A DNA stretch of 64,000 bases from Bradyrhizobium sp. WSM471 (GCF_000244915.1 NZ_CM001442.1:496001-560000); one strand, 5' to 3'; positions 8,278-16,873 are shown, counted from the first letter of the stretch. Notes: generated from the letters alone by a model not told the origin. Program-made: numbers and translations.

Positions 8278-9465
8278 CTACACCGCCACCTCTTCGCCGA
8301 GATACGCGACCGCTGCCTCAAGCCCGCCCTTGCCGTGCGGGATCTTCAGCGCGTTCAGCCCGACCTCGATCACCCCCAGCGTGCCGAGCAGCATCGGGGC
8401 GTTGACGTGGCCCATATGGGCGATGCGGAAGGCTTGTCCCGAGAGATCACCGATGCCGGTGCCGAGCACCACGCCGCACTTCTCCTTGCAATAGCGTTGC
8501 AGGATTGCCGGATCGTGGCCGTTGCTCATGGTCACCGTGGTCACGGTGTTGGAACGTTCGCTGGCTTCCGCGATGTTGAAGCCGAGCACCTGGCCTTCCG
8601 ACCACGCGCCGACGGCGCGGCGCGCGGCTTCGCCGAGCAGGCTGTGGCGGCGGAAGGCGTTCTCCAGCCCCTCCTCGTGCAGCAGGTCGATCGCCTGGCG
8701 CAGCGCGAACAGCAGATGCACCGGCGCGGTGCCGGCATATTTGCGATAATGCTCGCTGCCTTCGCGCTCGCTCCAGCTCCAATAGGGCGTGCTCATGTTG
8801 GCGGTCTTCTGGACCTCGAGCGCGCGCGCGTTGGCCGCGACAAAGCCGAGGCCGGGCGGCGTCATCAGGCCCTTTTGCGAGCCCGACATCGCGACGTCGA
8901 TGCCCCATTTGTCCATCTCGAACGGCATGCAGCCGAGCGAGGCGACGGTGTCGACCATGTACAGCGCCGGATGGCCGCTCGCCTTGATCGCCTTGCCGAT
9001 CGCCTCGATGTCGTTCTGCACGCCTGAGGCCGTGTCGACCTGGACGACGACAACGGCCTTGATCGTATGCTCCTTGTCGCGGCGCAGGCGCTCCTCGACC
9101 TCGTGCGGCCGTACCGCGCGGCGCCAGTCGCCCTTGAGCACCTCGACCTCGGCCCCCATCAGGGACGCGGCATTGCCCCAGCCGATCGCGAACCGCCCAC
9201 TTTCGAGCACCAGCACCTTGTCGCCGCGCGACAGCACGTTGCTCAGCGCCGCTTCCCAGGCGCCGTGTCCGTTGGCGATGTAGATGTAGGACTTGCCCTT
9301 GGTGGCAAACAGTTTCGAGATGTCGCTGAGCAGGCTCTCGGTCAGATCGGTCATCTGCTTGGAGTAGATGTCGATCGCCGGACGATGCATCGCCCGCAGC
9401 ACCTCGTCGGGCATATTGGTGGGCCCGGGAATGGCCAGAAATTCCCGGCCCGCGCGAACGGTCAT
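8278..9465 (-). CDS. Class V aminotransferase, serine/alanine-glyoxylate aminotransferase type
   Basis: A 395-aa pyridoxal-phosphate enzyme of fold type I, aminotransferase class V. The N-terminal AIPGPTNMP and the PLP lysine motif SGSQKGLMTPPG (Lys198) are typical of serine-glyoxylate and alanine-glyoxylate aminotransferases. The cofactor-binding aspartate lies in YMVDTVASLG. Full length compared with the family. An AAGGA motif precedes the ATG at good spacing. No partner gene of the serine cycle is adjacent, so the role may be glyoxylate detoxification, photorespiration-like glycine formation or purine-linked amino transfer. Confidence 0.88.
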   Translation of the reverse strand: MTVRAGREFLAIPGPTNMPDEVLRAMHRPAIDIYSKQMTDLTESLLSDISKLFATKGKSYIYIANGHGAWEAALSNVLSRGDKVLVLESGRFAIGWGNAASLMGAEVEVLKGDWRRAVRPHEVEERLRRDKEHTIKAVVVVQVDTASGVQNDIEAIGKAIKASGHPALYMVDTVASLGCMPFEMDKWGIDVAMSGSQKGLMTPPGLGFVAANARALEVQKTANMSTPYWSWSEREGSEHYRKYAGTAPVHLLFALRQAIDLLHEEGLENAFRRHSLLGEAARRAVGAWSEGQVLGFNIAEASERSNTVTTVTMSNGHDPAILQRYCKEKCGVVLGTGIGDLSGQAFRIAHMGHVNAPMLLGTLGVIEVGLNALKIPHGKGGLEAAVAYLGEEVAV

Positions 9466-9572
9466 TGCTGTTGGTCCTTGTTGCCTGAGAACAGGATGGT
9501 GGGTCGCTGATTCACACTTTTACGCGGCGCTGCGGTGCAAGAAAAGGCCGGAAAACGCAGGTCTGAACTGGG

Positions 9573-10313
9573 CTATCTCTTAGTCTCGCGGCAGCCCGCA
9601 TCTTCGGCTTCCTCCACCGAGCAGAACCAGCGCGTGCCCTTGCTGATCTTCATCTTGATCTGCGCATACCAGCGGCTGGTCGGCCGGTGATAGATGCACT
9701 CGCCGGCGGTGTTGACGTTGCCCTTGATGGTGCAGTCCGGCGAGGGCGCGATGGGCCCCGACGCCGAAGCGAGCAGGATCGCATGCGCGCCGTCGGGCGG
9801 CTTGGTGGCGCCGAGGATGGTGGTCTTCTTGTTGCGCACGCGCCAGTCCCAGGGCGCGATGAAGGCGCCCTGCCACATGCCGGCCTTGGCCTCCCGCGCG
9901 GCCTTCTCGTCCGCCTCGTAGTCGTGCGACATGCGGGTGTAGGCCAGCGCCCAGCCTGTGCGCACCAGCCATTTCTGGATATCTTCACCGCCGACATCGC
10001 AGCGCGCCACGGTGCGGCCGCGCCGGTCGATCGACCTTGCATGGCAGACCCAGCTCTTGCCGTCGGCGTATTTGGCGAGCTCGTCGCGGGCCGCGATGCC
10101 GCAGGTCCAGCGCTCGCCCTTGTTGTTGAGGCAGAGCTGATCGACCGCGGGCGCGTCGATGCCGCCGAGCCTGATCCGCGTGTTGCCGATCACCACGGCG
10201 TCGCCGGCGCGAACCTTCGCGGTGCCGGTGATGTCGGCGGCCTCAGCCGGCGACAGCAAGCCGGGCAAGGACAAGCCAAGCAATGACAGCGCAATCAGGA
10301 ATTTTCGCAACAT
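9573..10313 (-). CDS. Secreted SNase-like protein with C-terminal sunset-type domain; catalytic Glu replaced
   Basis: A 246-aa protein with a signal peptide (MLRKFLIALS to about SPAEAA), a staphylococcal-nuclease-like OB fold (about 28-150), and a Cys-rich C-terminal segment (CTIKGNV, YHRPTSRWY, GTRWFCSVEEAEDAGCR) resembling the nuclease-associated sunset domain. Within the SNase site, Arg48 (IRLGGID) and the Arg of RRGRTVARC match nuclease arginines. The residue after DAP is Ala56, where active SNases have the catalytic Glu (normally DAPE). That suggests weak or absent nuclease activity and perhaps a binding role, though another acidic residue could substitute. The cysteines and signal peptide point to the periplasm. 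Confidence 0.85.
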   Translation of the reverse strand: MLRKFLIALSLLGLSLPGLLSPAEAADITGTAKVRAGDAVVIGNTRIRLGGIDAPAVDQLCLNNKGERWTCGIAARDELAKYADGKSWVCHARSIDRRGRTVARCDVGGEDIQKWLVRTGWALAYTRMSHDYEADEKAAREAKAGMWQGAFIAPWDWRVRNKKTTILGATKPPDGAHAILLASASGPIAPSPDCTIKGNVNTAGECIYHRPTSRWYAQIKMKISKGTRWFCSVEEAEDAGCRETKR

Positions 10314-10432
10314 GCCGGTCCGCGTGTGATGAAAATTGCGATAGACCTCGCAATTGTGGTCGGCTTTTGTCCGCCCGGCCAGCTTATGCCTGGCAGTTGG
10401 GCTTTCAACTTACTGTCATCGGACGAAGTTTA

Positions 10433-10521
10433 GTAGGGGTGGGTTAGCCGAAGGCGTAACCCACCTCTTTCGTCTCCACGGCGGCAGAAGTGGTGGGTTA
10501 CGCTTCGCTTACCCACCCTAC
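10433..10521. repeat. Intergenic palindromic repeat, family D
   Basis: Arms GTAGGGGTGGGTTA...GTAACCCACC and GGTGGGTTACGC...ACCCACCCTAC form a near-perfect inverted repeat between the SNase-like gene and the next gene, both on the minus strand. Confidence 0.75.
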
Positions 10522-10525
10522 GAAC

Positions 10526-12253
10526 CTATCCCCGCGACATCGCCCGCTTGGCCACCGCCAATCCCATCAGCACGAACGCCGACGTGACCTCCGGACCGCC
10601 GACCAAAATCCGCGTCGGCGTCTTCATCTTGTTCCATTCATAGGCGCGGAACGGGCCGCGGCGGCCGCCTTCGCCGAGGCTCGCGACGATCACGTTCAGC
10701 GCCGGCGCAAAGGCGCGCGGGTCGGCGCCGAGATGGCCGAGCGCGATCAGCGCGAGCGCTGCGTCGAACACGTTCATTTCGGCGGCCATCAGCTCGCCCT
10801 TGACGTAAGACAGCACGCGGTGGCGGATGAAATCGAAATCGCCGTCGGGATCGATGATCGCCTGCGCCGCCAGCGGCAGCGCCAGGAAGGCGGCGTAGCA
10901 GCGGCCGAAATAGGCGCTGTAGAGCTCCGGCAGATAATAGATGTGCGAGCGCGGATTGGCGAAGGCGCCGCTCGCCGCCAGCCGCTTCTGGAAGCCGAGG
11001 ATGCGATGCACGGTGGCAAGCCGCGCCGGCGTCTCCAATACTTTCCAGCGCGCGAGGTTGCGAAAGCTGACCTCGAGAATGTCGAGATTGAGCGTCGGAT
11101 CGAGATCGTTGCCGTAGGGCCGCTCGCCCTTGAGGTTATCGATCCAGGTCGCGACCCCGCCCTCATAGTCGATATTGTCGTTGATCGGCACGGTCACGCG
11201 CGGCTCGTTGACGCCCGCGCGCACCTGATAGCCTGCGTAGAAATCCAGCAGCGGCTGGTCGAGGATCGGATCGGTGCAGCCGGCCTGCGTCGCCGCGGAG
11301 ATCGAGCACGCCGTGGTGTCGCAATCCGGCACGTAGACGCCGAAACCGAGATCCTGCTTGATCTGGGCGAAGTAGCGGGAGAAGCGCGGATGCGGTGCAG
11401 GCGCGAGCGCGGTGATGACGTTGAACCGCGCGCCGTCGATGCCCTCGACCTCTTCGCGGCTGATGTTGACGCAGAAATCGACCATGTCCGCGACCGCGCG
11501 CTCCGCCGCCATCTTGTCGGCGGACGAGGCCAGCCCGGTCTCGGCGTAGCTCAACAGCGCCTCGATGAAGAACGCGTCGTAATAGGCCGAGCGGTGGCGG
11601 ATCTGCACCGGCTCCCACATCGGTTCGGCAATCCCTCGCCAGGGCGGATTGACGACTGCGCGCGCCGGCGATCGCGCGATGAAGACACGGGCGAGGTTGA
11701 ACAGCAGCGAGGAGTTCTTGTAGCCGCGCGCGTTGAGACCCGTGAGCGCCATGGTCAGTTCGCGGCCACGGAAATCGGGATCGCCGATCAGGTTGAACGC
11801 GGCGTAGGTCGGCAGAAAGCCATTCTTGCGGTACGAGCCCAGCAGATGCTGCGCGCAGTCGCGGATTACGCCGTCGATCCGCGATTGTTGCGGCATGGCG
11901 CCGGTGAACATGGCCGGCGGCGGCTTGGGATGATCCAGCGCGATGCTGTCGACGAGATCGGCAACGGGCTGGCCGACCGCCGCCCAATCGGGCTCGGCCT
12001 CGTCGCGGGCGCGAACCAGCGCCTGGCGCAGCCGGGCCAGTTTGCCGTCGTCGCGCAGCTCGGGCAGTCCGGCCCGGCGGAGCAGCACCCGCAATGCGGG
12101 ATTGCCGAGCGCGGTCTTGTAGAACTTGGCCAGATGCGGATCGCCGCTGGCCGCAACGGACAAGACGGGATCGCAGACGTCGTAAAGCGAGGGGCCGTCC
12201 TTCCGCGCCGTCAGCGCCCGGCAGGCGGCGCCGGCAAAATATTGAAAGCTCAT
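10526..12253 (-). CDS. Conserved-looking hypothetical protein, 575 aa
   Basis: I do not recognise this protein. The start at 12253 (MSFQYFAGAACRALTARKDG) has an AGGT motif at good spacing; the longer open frame to 12364 adds a Pro/Arg-rich stretch that looks noncoding. It has no clear signal peptide or membrane segment. It is rich in alpha-helical stretches with regularly spaced aromatic residues (for example RHRSAYYDAFFIEALLSYAE and YLPELYSAYFGRCYAAFLAL), which could form an alpha/alpha-toroid or helical repeat fold; this is inference. A Cys group sits mid-protein (DCDTTACSISAATQAGC). Codon use matches neighbours, so it looks like a real core gene. It is transcribed alone. Confidence 0.7.
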   Translation of the reverse strand: MSFQYFAGAACRALTARKDGPSLYDVCDPVLSVAASGDPHLAKFYKTALGNPALRVLLRRAGLPELRDDGKLARLRQALVRARDEAEPDWAAVGQPVADLVDSIALDHPKPPPAMFTGAMPQQSRIDGVIRDCAQHLLGSYRKNGFLPTYAAFNLIGDPDFRGRELTMALTGLNARGYKNSSLLFNLARVFIARSPARAVVNPPWRGIAEPMWEPVQIRHRSAYYDAFFIEALLSYAETGLASSADKMAAERAVADMVDFCVNISREEVEGIDGARFNVITALAPAPHPRFSRYFAQIKQDLGFGVYVPDCDTTACSISAATQAGCTDPILDQPLLDFYAGYQVRAGVNEPRVTVPINDNIDYEGGVATWIDNLKGERPYGNDLDPTLNLDILEVSFRNLARWKVLETPARLATVHRILGFQKRLAASGAFANPRSHIYYLPELYSAYFGRCYAAFLALPLAAQAIIDPDGDFDFIRHRVLSYVKGELMAAEMNVFDAALALIALGHLGADPRAFAPALNVIVASLGEGGRRGPFRAYEWNKMKTPTRILVGGPEVTSAFVLMGLAVAKRAMSRG

Positions 12254-12679
12254 GAAATACCTGGTCGCGGGAATTGGCTGGAGGGCGCCGGCCGGCACGC
12301 TCCCAGCCGCGCCACCCCCCCTGCAAGTCGTTGAAAAAGCTACCCGGATTCGCAGGAAATACAAATGTGATGGCAGTCACAGAAAAAGCCGGCACGAAGC
12401 CTGCATAATTGGGCTCCGGTAGGTTACGGGGACGCAAAAAAATCACACTTTGGGCGGTGCAAATTAACTCATGTTTCCAGAGGCTTAGATCAAATTTTCG
12501 GCGATCTATTGCCGGGGAGGCGATATCCGGTTAAGGCTTTGTTTGGTGCGGCGCCGCAAATTGCGCGCAATTCGGGGGCACACCCCCGGCCAATCCCTCA
12601 AACCCAAAGACGCTATCGCGCTACTCAAACAGTGTGCGCGTGCTTGGCTGGTCTTTGGCACTGACAGGAATGACGCGAG
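12254..12679. other. 426-bp divergent intergenic region
   Basis: This gap separates the start of the 575-aa hypothetical gene from the start of the first caspase-fold gene, so it must hold both promoters. It is visibly more AT-rich around 12430-12500 than the surrounding coding DNA. I saw no palindromic repeat, no clear small gene and no operator I can name. Confidence 0.5.
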
Positions 12680-13528
12680 ATGAATGTAACGCAGCTCGAC
12701 ATTTCCCGACGCACGATCGCGGTGGCCGCAGCCCTCATCGGCACGGTGTCGCTCGTGATCGGCGCCCATGCTGCCCTCAACATGCGGGCGCTCGATGCCG
12801 CCAAGGCCATTTCGACCGACCAGGTCACCGGCTCGATCGGCCAGGCCTCGCGTCTCGCCCTCGTCATCGGCAATGGGCACTACCCCGACGCCAACGCGCC
12901 GCTGACCCAGTCGATCAACGACGCCCGTGCGCTGTCCTCGTCGCTGCGCAAGAACGGTTTTGACGTCGACATGGTGGAAGACGCGACCAAGGACGACATG
13001 GTCCGCGCCGTCAATCGCCTGAAGTCCCGGATCAAGCGCGACACCGTCGTCATGCTGTTCTTCGGCGGCTACGGCGTGCAGGCCGGCCGCGAGAGCTACA
13101 TGCTGCCGGTCGATGCCGCGATCTGGAAGGAAAACGATGTCCGCCGTCAGGGCGTCTCCATCGAGGGCGTGCTCGACATGATGAAGGAGCAGGGCGCCAA
13201 GGCCAAGCTCGTCGTGGTCGACGCCTCCCGCCGCAATCCCTATGAGCGCCGCTTCCGCTCCTACAGCCACGGCCTCGCGCCGATCAGCGCGACCGACAAT
13301 GCGCTGATCCTCTCCTCGGCTTCGCCGGGCAAGGTCGTCGACGACGGCAAGGGCGAGCACAGCGTACTGGTCAGCGAGTTCCTCAACAACCTCAATGCGC
13401 AGGGCAGCGCCGAGAGCGTCTTCAACAAGACCCGCCTTGCCATCTCCCGCGCCAGCGAAGGCGACCAGGTCCCGTCCGTCTCCTCCTCGCTGCTCGAGGA
13501 CGTCCATTTCGGCGAAGCCGGCGGCTAG
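12680..13528 (+). CDS. Caspase-fold (peptidase C14-like) protein lacking both catalytic residues
   Basis: A 282-aa protein with an N-terminal membrane anchor or signal (about residues 10-32) and a caspase-like domain from about residue 57 (RLALVIGNGHYPD, typical strand 1) to 260. In active bacterial C14 proteins the His motif reads roughly FSGHG; here it is FFGGYGVQ, with Tyr131 in place of His. The Cys motif usually reads DACRNNP; here it is VDASRRNPYERRFR, with Ser183 in place of Cys (codon TCC). The fold markers are otherwise well kept, so this is probably a pseudo-enzyme acting as scaffold or sensor, outside the cytoplasm. A longer TPR-bearing paralogue at 35330 has the same losses. It is convergent with an orphan HlyD-like adaptor gene. 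Confidence 0.85.
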   Translation: MNVTQLDISRRTIAVAAALIGTVSLVIGAHAALNMRALDAAKAISTDQVTGSIGQASRLALVIGNGHYPDANAPLTQSINDARALSSSLRKNGFDVDMVEDATKDDMVRAVNRLKSRIKRDTVVMLFFGGYGVQAGRESYMLPVDAAIWKENDVRRQGVSIEGVLDMMKEQGAKAKLVVVDASRRNPYERRFRSYSHGLAPISATDNALILSSASPGKVVDDGKGEHSVLVSEFLNNLNAQGSAESVFNKTRLAISRASEGDQVPSVSSSLLEDVHFGEAGG

Positions 13529-13549
13529 CTTTCTTAGGTTCTGCGAAGT

Positions 13550-13688
13550 CTCGTGCCCCGGACGCGGCGCATCATGCAATGATGCGACGCTGAGCCGGGG
13601 CCCAGTTTTTTAGGTTGTCGCTTGGACGGGAGATGGGTCCCGGCTCTGCGCGGCAGCGTTACACGCTGCAGCGCGTCCGGGACACGAG
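13550..13688. repeat. Intergenic palindromic repeat, family E
   Basis: Arms CTCGTGCCCCGGACGC and GCGTCCGGGACACGAG pair with one mismatch and enclose smaller hairpins (GCATCATGCAATGATGC; GCAGCGTTACACGCTGC). It fills the gap between the convergent caspase-fold and adaptor genes. Confidence 0.8.
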
Positions 13689-13694
13689 CCAACC

Positions 13695-14579
13695 CTACTT
13701 CGCCGCTTCCGCGGCCATCACGGTGCGCACCGGATCGCCTTCGCGCAGCAGCGCGCCGGCGCGGGCGACGACGATGTCGCCTTCGTTGAGGCCGTCGCGA
13801 ATCTCGATATTTCCGCCCGACATCAGTCCGACCTCGACGCGCTTGGTCTCGACGCGGTTGCGGCGGATCACCTGAACGACGGTGCCGGCGGAGGAATACT
13901 GCACCGATGTCAGCGGCACCGCGACGTTGCAGCTCTGGCCCGACTTGATCAGCGCACGGCCGCTCGCATTCAGCAACAGGCGTTTCTGCGAGGAGATGCC
14001 GATATAGACCATGCCCTGCTGGATGTTCGGCTCGACCGTCGGGCCGATGCGGCGCACCTTGCCGTCGATATCGCCGGCGCCGGCGATGCGCACGCTCGCC
14101 ACCTGGTTGACCGCGAGCTTGCGCATATCGCTGGTCGCGACGAGGGCGACCAGATCGTACTCGCTGCGCGCCACGATCGTGAACAGCGCCTCGCCCTTGG
14201 CGGAGGCGAGGTTGCCGATCTGCGCGGTCGACGTTGCGATCACGCCTGCCACGGGGGCGGTGACCTGAAGCGTGCCGCCCTCGGGCAGCGCCAGCCGCGC
14301 CAGCACCTGGCCTGCGGTGGTGGTGTCGCCGGCTTCCGCCAGCACCTCCGTCACCTTCAGGCCGGGTCGCTCCGGCCGCACCGAGCTTGCCTCGCGCGCG
14401 ATGATGGTGCCGGTGCCCTCGACGATGTCGGAGAAACAGGATTTTGCGACCTTCAGCACCGTGACCGCCGGGCCCTTGGGCGCGTCGTCATCGGCGGCAG
14501 CGGGCTGGGCCGACAGCAACACCAGTCCGGTGAGCGCAACGAGATGTCTGGAAACAGAACGCGCAGGCAATGAACGCAT
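13695..14579 (-). CDS. HlyD/RND-type periplasmic adaptor, orphan
   Basis: A 294-aa periplasmic protein with a cleavable signal (ending near SAQPAAAD). The order is barrel-sandwich (lipoyl) half, a short linker with little or no alpha hairpin, second lipoyl half (VTAPVAGVIATSTAQIGN), beta-barrel and membrane-proximal domain (IRDGLNEGDIVVARAGALLREGD). It is clearly a paralogue of the adaptor at 33424: both share a CFSD motif near the N-terminus (Cys48 here) and an SCxVAVP motif near the C-terminus, a cysteine pair that could form a disulphide. Unlike that paralogue it has no RND pump or outer-membrane factor beside it, so it must serve a pump elsewhere or have another role. Confidence 0.85.
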   Translation of the reverse strand: MRSLPARSVSRHLVALTGLVLLSAQPAAADDDAPKGPAVTVLKVAKSCFSDIVEGTGTIIAREASSVRPERPGLKVTEVLAEAGDTTTAGQVLARLALPEGGTLQVTAPVAGVIATSTAQIGNLASAKGEALFTIVARSEYDLVALVATSDMRKLAVNQVASVRIAGAGDIDGKVRRIGPTVEPNIQQGMVYIGISSQKRLLLNASGRALIKSGQSCNVAVPLTSVQYSSAGTVVQVIRRNRVETKRVEVGLMSGGNIEIRDGLNEGDIVVARAGALLREGDPVRTVMAAEAAK

Positions 14580-14672
14580 GGGTCATTCCGGTTGGGGCCT
14601 TGACGGCCTCATCGTTAGCAGAAGCGATCGCGGCGGACCATGGGCCGGCCGAATGAGAATGCCGCAGCCGCA

Positions 14673-14693
14673 CGGGCGGCGTGATGCCGCCCG
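14673..14693. terminator. Strong GC hairpin, possible terminator
   Basis: CGGGCGGC and GCCGCCCG form a perfect eight-base stem around the loop GTGAT. There is no long T run on either side, so termination is uncertain; it could end transcripts leaving the lactonase gene. Confidence 0.35.
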
Positions 14694-14747
14694 TTGAATT
14701 AGTCTACGGGCCGGCGCCAAGGTTCGCTGTCTCCCTCCGTCCCTGCG

Positions 14748-14867
14748 GCCATCCTTCGAGACGCCCGCCTGCGGCGGGCCCTCAGGATGAGGTCGTGCTT
14801 CGCGGCGAGATGTCAGACCCTCATGGTGAGGAGCCCGCCAAAGCGGGCGTCTCGAACCATGCAGGCC
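14748..14867. repeat. Intergenic palindromic repeat, family F (copy 1)
   Basis: Starts GGCCATCCTTCGAGACGC and continues to CCCTCAGGATGAGG, followed by a second half CCTCATGGTGAGGAGCCCGC...GTCTCGAACCATGCAGG. The same family occurs at 22231 and 38030. Confidence 0.8.
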
Positions 14868-14901
14868 GAACTCATCCCCCAGCCTCCAAAGGGGAGCAAT
14901 C

Positions 14902-16026
14902 TCACGGCAGGCTCAAGAACTCCACCCAGTTCGGCTTCTTGCCGGTGGCGTAGGACTTCAGCTTGGCGAGCGCGCCGCTGCTCTGGTCGATGGCATAGAC
15001 CGTCATGCTGTCGGAGAGCTCGCCGACCGCGGCGAGGTAGCGCCCGCCGGGATCGATGTGGAAGCTGCGTGGCTGCTTCTCGGTCGGCACGCTGCCGATC
15101 GTGGTCAGCTTGCCGCTGGTTGCATCGACCTTGTAGGCGGTGAGCGTGCTGGTGGTGCGCTCGGAGGCGTAGAGGAAACGGCCGTCGGGAGTGATGTGAA
15201 TGTCGGCGGCCCAGGGCTTCCCGGTAAATCCTTCCGGCAGCGCGCTGGTACGCTGGATCTCGTCCCATGCGCCGCCCTTGGCCTCATAGGCGAACGCCGC
15301 GACGTCGCCGTTCAGTTCGTGCAGGAGATAGACGAACTTGCTGTTGGGGTGGAATACGAAATGCCGCGGCCCCGATTTCTCCGGCACTTTGTGAGCCGGC
15401 GGATCGCTCGGCGTGAGCGTGCCGGTCATGGCGTCGAACGCGAAGGCCAGGATCTGGTCGGAGCCGAGATTGGTCGCGAACGCGAAGCGGTTGTCGGGCG
15501 AGGGCAGGAAGGCGTGCGCGTTCAGCCCGGTCGGGATCACCTGCTTCGGCTCGCCCACGACGCCGTTGGCGAGCAGCGGATTCAGCGCGACCTTGTTGCC
15601 GCCATAGGAGGCGCTGAACAGGAATTTGCCGCCGCGGTCGATGGCGATGTTGGCCATGCTGTCGGCGAGCGGGCCGTTGCCGATATGGCTGAGCTGGCCG
15701 GTCTTGGGATCGATCGCAAAGCTCACCGCGAGAAACGGCTGCGAGCGGACCCCGGCGATCAGCACGCGATGATCGGGCGTGATCGCGAGCGGCGTCGAGG
15801 AGCCGGGCTTTTCGACGCCGGTGAAGGCGGCCGTCTGCACGGGCGTCATCTCGCCGCTCTCGGCCATCTTGAACACGCTGATGTCGTTGCTGTCGGCGTT
15901 GCCGACATAGGCGAAGGTCTCGGCCATGCCGGCGCGGACTCCAGAAATGAGAGTGAGGAAAGCAAGCGTGGTGGCGATCGCGGCGCGGGGTACGCCGGAT
16001 CTGTTACGTCGGGTCGGTCTCAACAT
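14902..16026 (-). CDS. Lactonase-family beta-propeller protein (6-phosphogluconolactonase-like, PF10282 type), exported
   Basis: A 374-aa protein with a signal peptide (residues to about ISGVRAGMAE) followed by a seven-bladed propeller of about 50-residue repeats, with blade starts such as TFAYVGNADSNDISVF, HFVFHPNSKFVYLLHELNGD and IHITPDGRFLYASERTTSTL. The family includes 3-carboxymuconate cyclase-like and 6-phosphogluconolactonase-like lactonases. The ATG at 16026 has an excellent AGGAGG motif; the longer frame to 16101 is not needed. Export argues against a role in the cytoplasmic pentose phosphate pathway; a periplasmic sugar-lactone or other lactone hydrolase is more likely. It stands alone. 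Confidence 0.88.
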   Translation of the reverse strand: MLRPTRRNRSGVPRAAIATTLAFLTLISGVRAGMAETFAYVGNADSNDISVFKMAESGEMTPVQTAAFTGVEKPGSSTPLAITPDHRVLIAGVRSQPFLAVSFAIDPKTGQLSHIGNGPLADSMANIAIDRGGKFLFSASYGGNKVALNPLLANGVVGEPKQVIPTGLNAHAFLPSPDNRFAFATNLGSDQILAFAFDAMTGTLTPSDPPAHKVPEKSGPRHFVFHPNSKFVYLLHELNGDVAAFAYEAKGGAWDEIQRTSALPEGFTGKPWAADIHITPDGRFLYASERTTSTLTAYKVDATSGKLTTIGSVPTEKQPRSFHIDPGGRYLAAVGELSDSMTVYAIDQSSGALAKLKSYATGKKPNWVEFLSLP

Positions 16027-16147
16027 GGGGTCCTCCTGGATGCCGGTGCGGCATTTGTCGTTTTGCCGGCGAGGATAGCGGCAGCCGCCCCGCTGCACCA
16101 AATTCCAATTGGGATCGATCGATGCCGAAATGGTATCGGTGGGAGAC

Positions 16148-16300
16148 CTACCGTATCGCCGCTGTGCGGGAGGGCAGATGGGGCCCGGGCGGGGTGTGGG
16201 GCGGCCCGAGCACGGTCCACACGGTGACCGCGAGCAGCGCGCAGGTCAGGATCGTCCAGGCGACGAGTGGTTTCCGCATCAGGCCGAATCCGTCAGTCAT
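16148..16300 (-). CDS. Possible small membrane protein, 50 aa
   Basis: A short frame starting at ATG 16300 encodes one clear membrane segment (about LVAWTILTCALLAVTVWTVL) followed by a Pro-rich tail. A GGGAGC motif lies somewhat far upstream. It precedes the lactonase gene on the same strand. Nothing recognisable; real small membrane proteins look like this, but so do chance frames in GC-rich DNA. Confidence 0.35.
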   Translation of the reverse strand: MTDGFGLMRKPLVAWTILTCALLAVTVWTVLGPPHTPPGPHLPSRTAAIR

Positions 16301-16690
16301 ATGAATGAGAATGCTCCCGGAGGCGGGCCTGGCGATCGTGCACTGCAAATCGCGGCGATCCTATGAACTCGTTCACAGGCGAACCGAACCAATGCCGCGC
16401 GAGCGCATTGAACCGGCATGCCCCGTGAAAACGATCTTGAAGGTAAGCCCGACATGGGCGGCAAGCATGGCGGTCAGGCCGGCCAGCCCAAGTCGCCGCC
16501 GCGCCCGCGTCAGGGCGAGCGCGATGAGGACGTCGTGGCAAAGCGCCACACCGGCCAAACCGATCCCGACTCCGCGCCGACCAAACCAAAATAGCACCTC
16601 GCCCGCGCCGCCCGCGCACCGGGAACGGCAGCCTCACCTTGCCGTTACCCTGATCCCGCGGGCGGAGCAGATCGAAACGGAGGCTGGCAC
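16301..16690. other. 390-bp region with no firm gene
   Basis: A minus-strand frame at 16373-16597 (GTG start) encodes 74 residues with hydrophobic stretches (GIGLAGVALCHDVLIALAL) but has no convincing ribosome binding site, so I do not call it. No repeat was seen here. The 3' end holds the ribosome binding site for the small gene at 16691. Confidence 0.4.
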
Positions 16691-16813
16691 GTGTTTTGGA
16701 TTTATTGGGACACCGCCTGGTCGCTGATCATCAGCGGCATCATGTTCGCCACCATCGTCGCGCATCCCGACGCCGAGTTCGTCGAGATCCACGCGGCCAA
16801 CCAGTCGAAGTGA
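16691..16813 (+). CDS. Small membrane protein candidate, 40 aa
   Basis: Starts at GTG 16691 with GGAGG seven bases upstream, the best ribosome binding site in this gene-poor stretch. The product begins VFWIYWDTAWSLIISGIMFA and ends with a charged tail (HPDAEFVEIHAANQSK). It has one membrane segment with aromatic residues at the front. It is too short for ordinary gene callers. I recognise no family. The strong start signal, single membrane span and hydrophilic C-terminus argue for a real small protein. Confidence 0.5.
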   Translation: MFWIYWDTAWSLIISGIMFATIVAHPDAEFVEIHAANQSK

Positions 16814-16873
16814 CCCGCAACTCCGATCAGCCGCCCATGCTGCGCCGCGCCCTGGACACCGGAATTCATAATC

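Larger units (their letters stand above)
14580..14901. other. 322-bp intergenic region with repeat and hairpin
   Basis: The gap lies upstream of the orphan adaptor and downstream of the lactonase gene, both on the minus strand. It contains the family F palindromic repeat and a separate strong hairpin at 14673-14693. The adaptor promoter should lie nearest 14580-14660. No gene was seen. Confidence 0.6.

Noticed and set aside
16373..16597. Minus-strand 74-codon hydrophobic frame
   Set aside because: GTG start without a ribosome binding site; hydrophobicity alone is weak evidence in this GC range.
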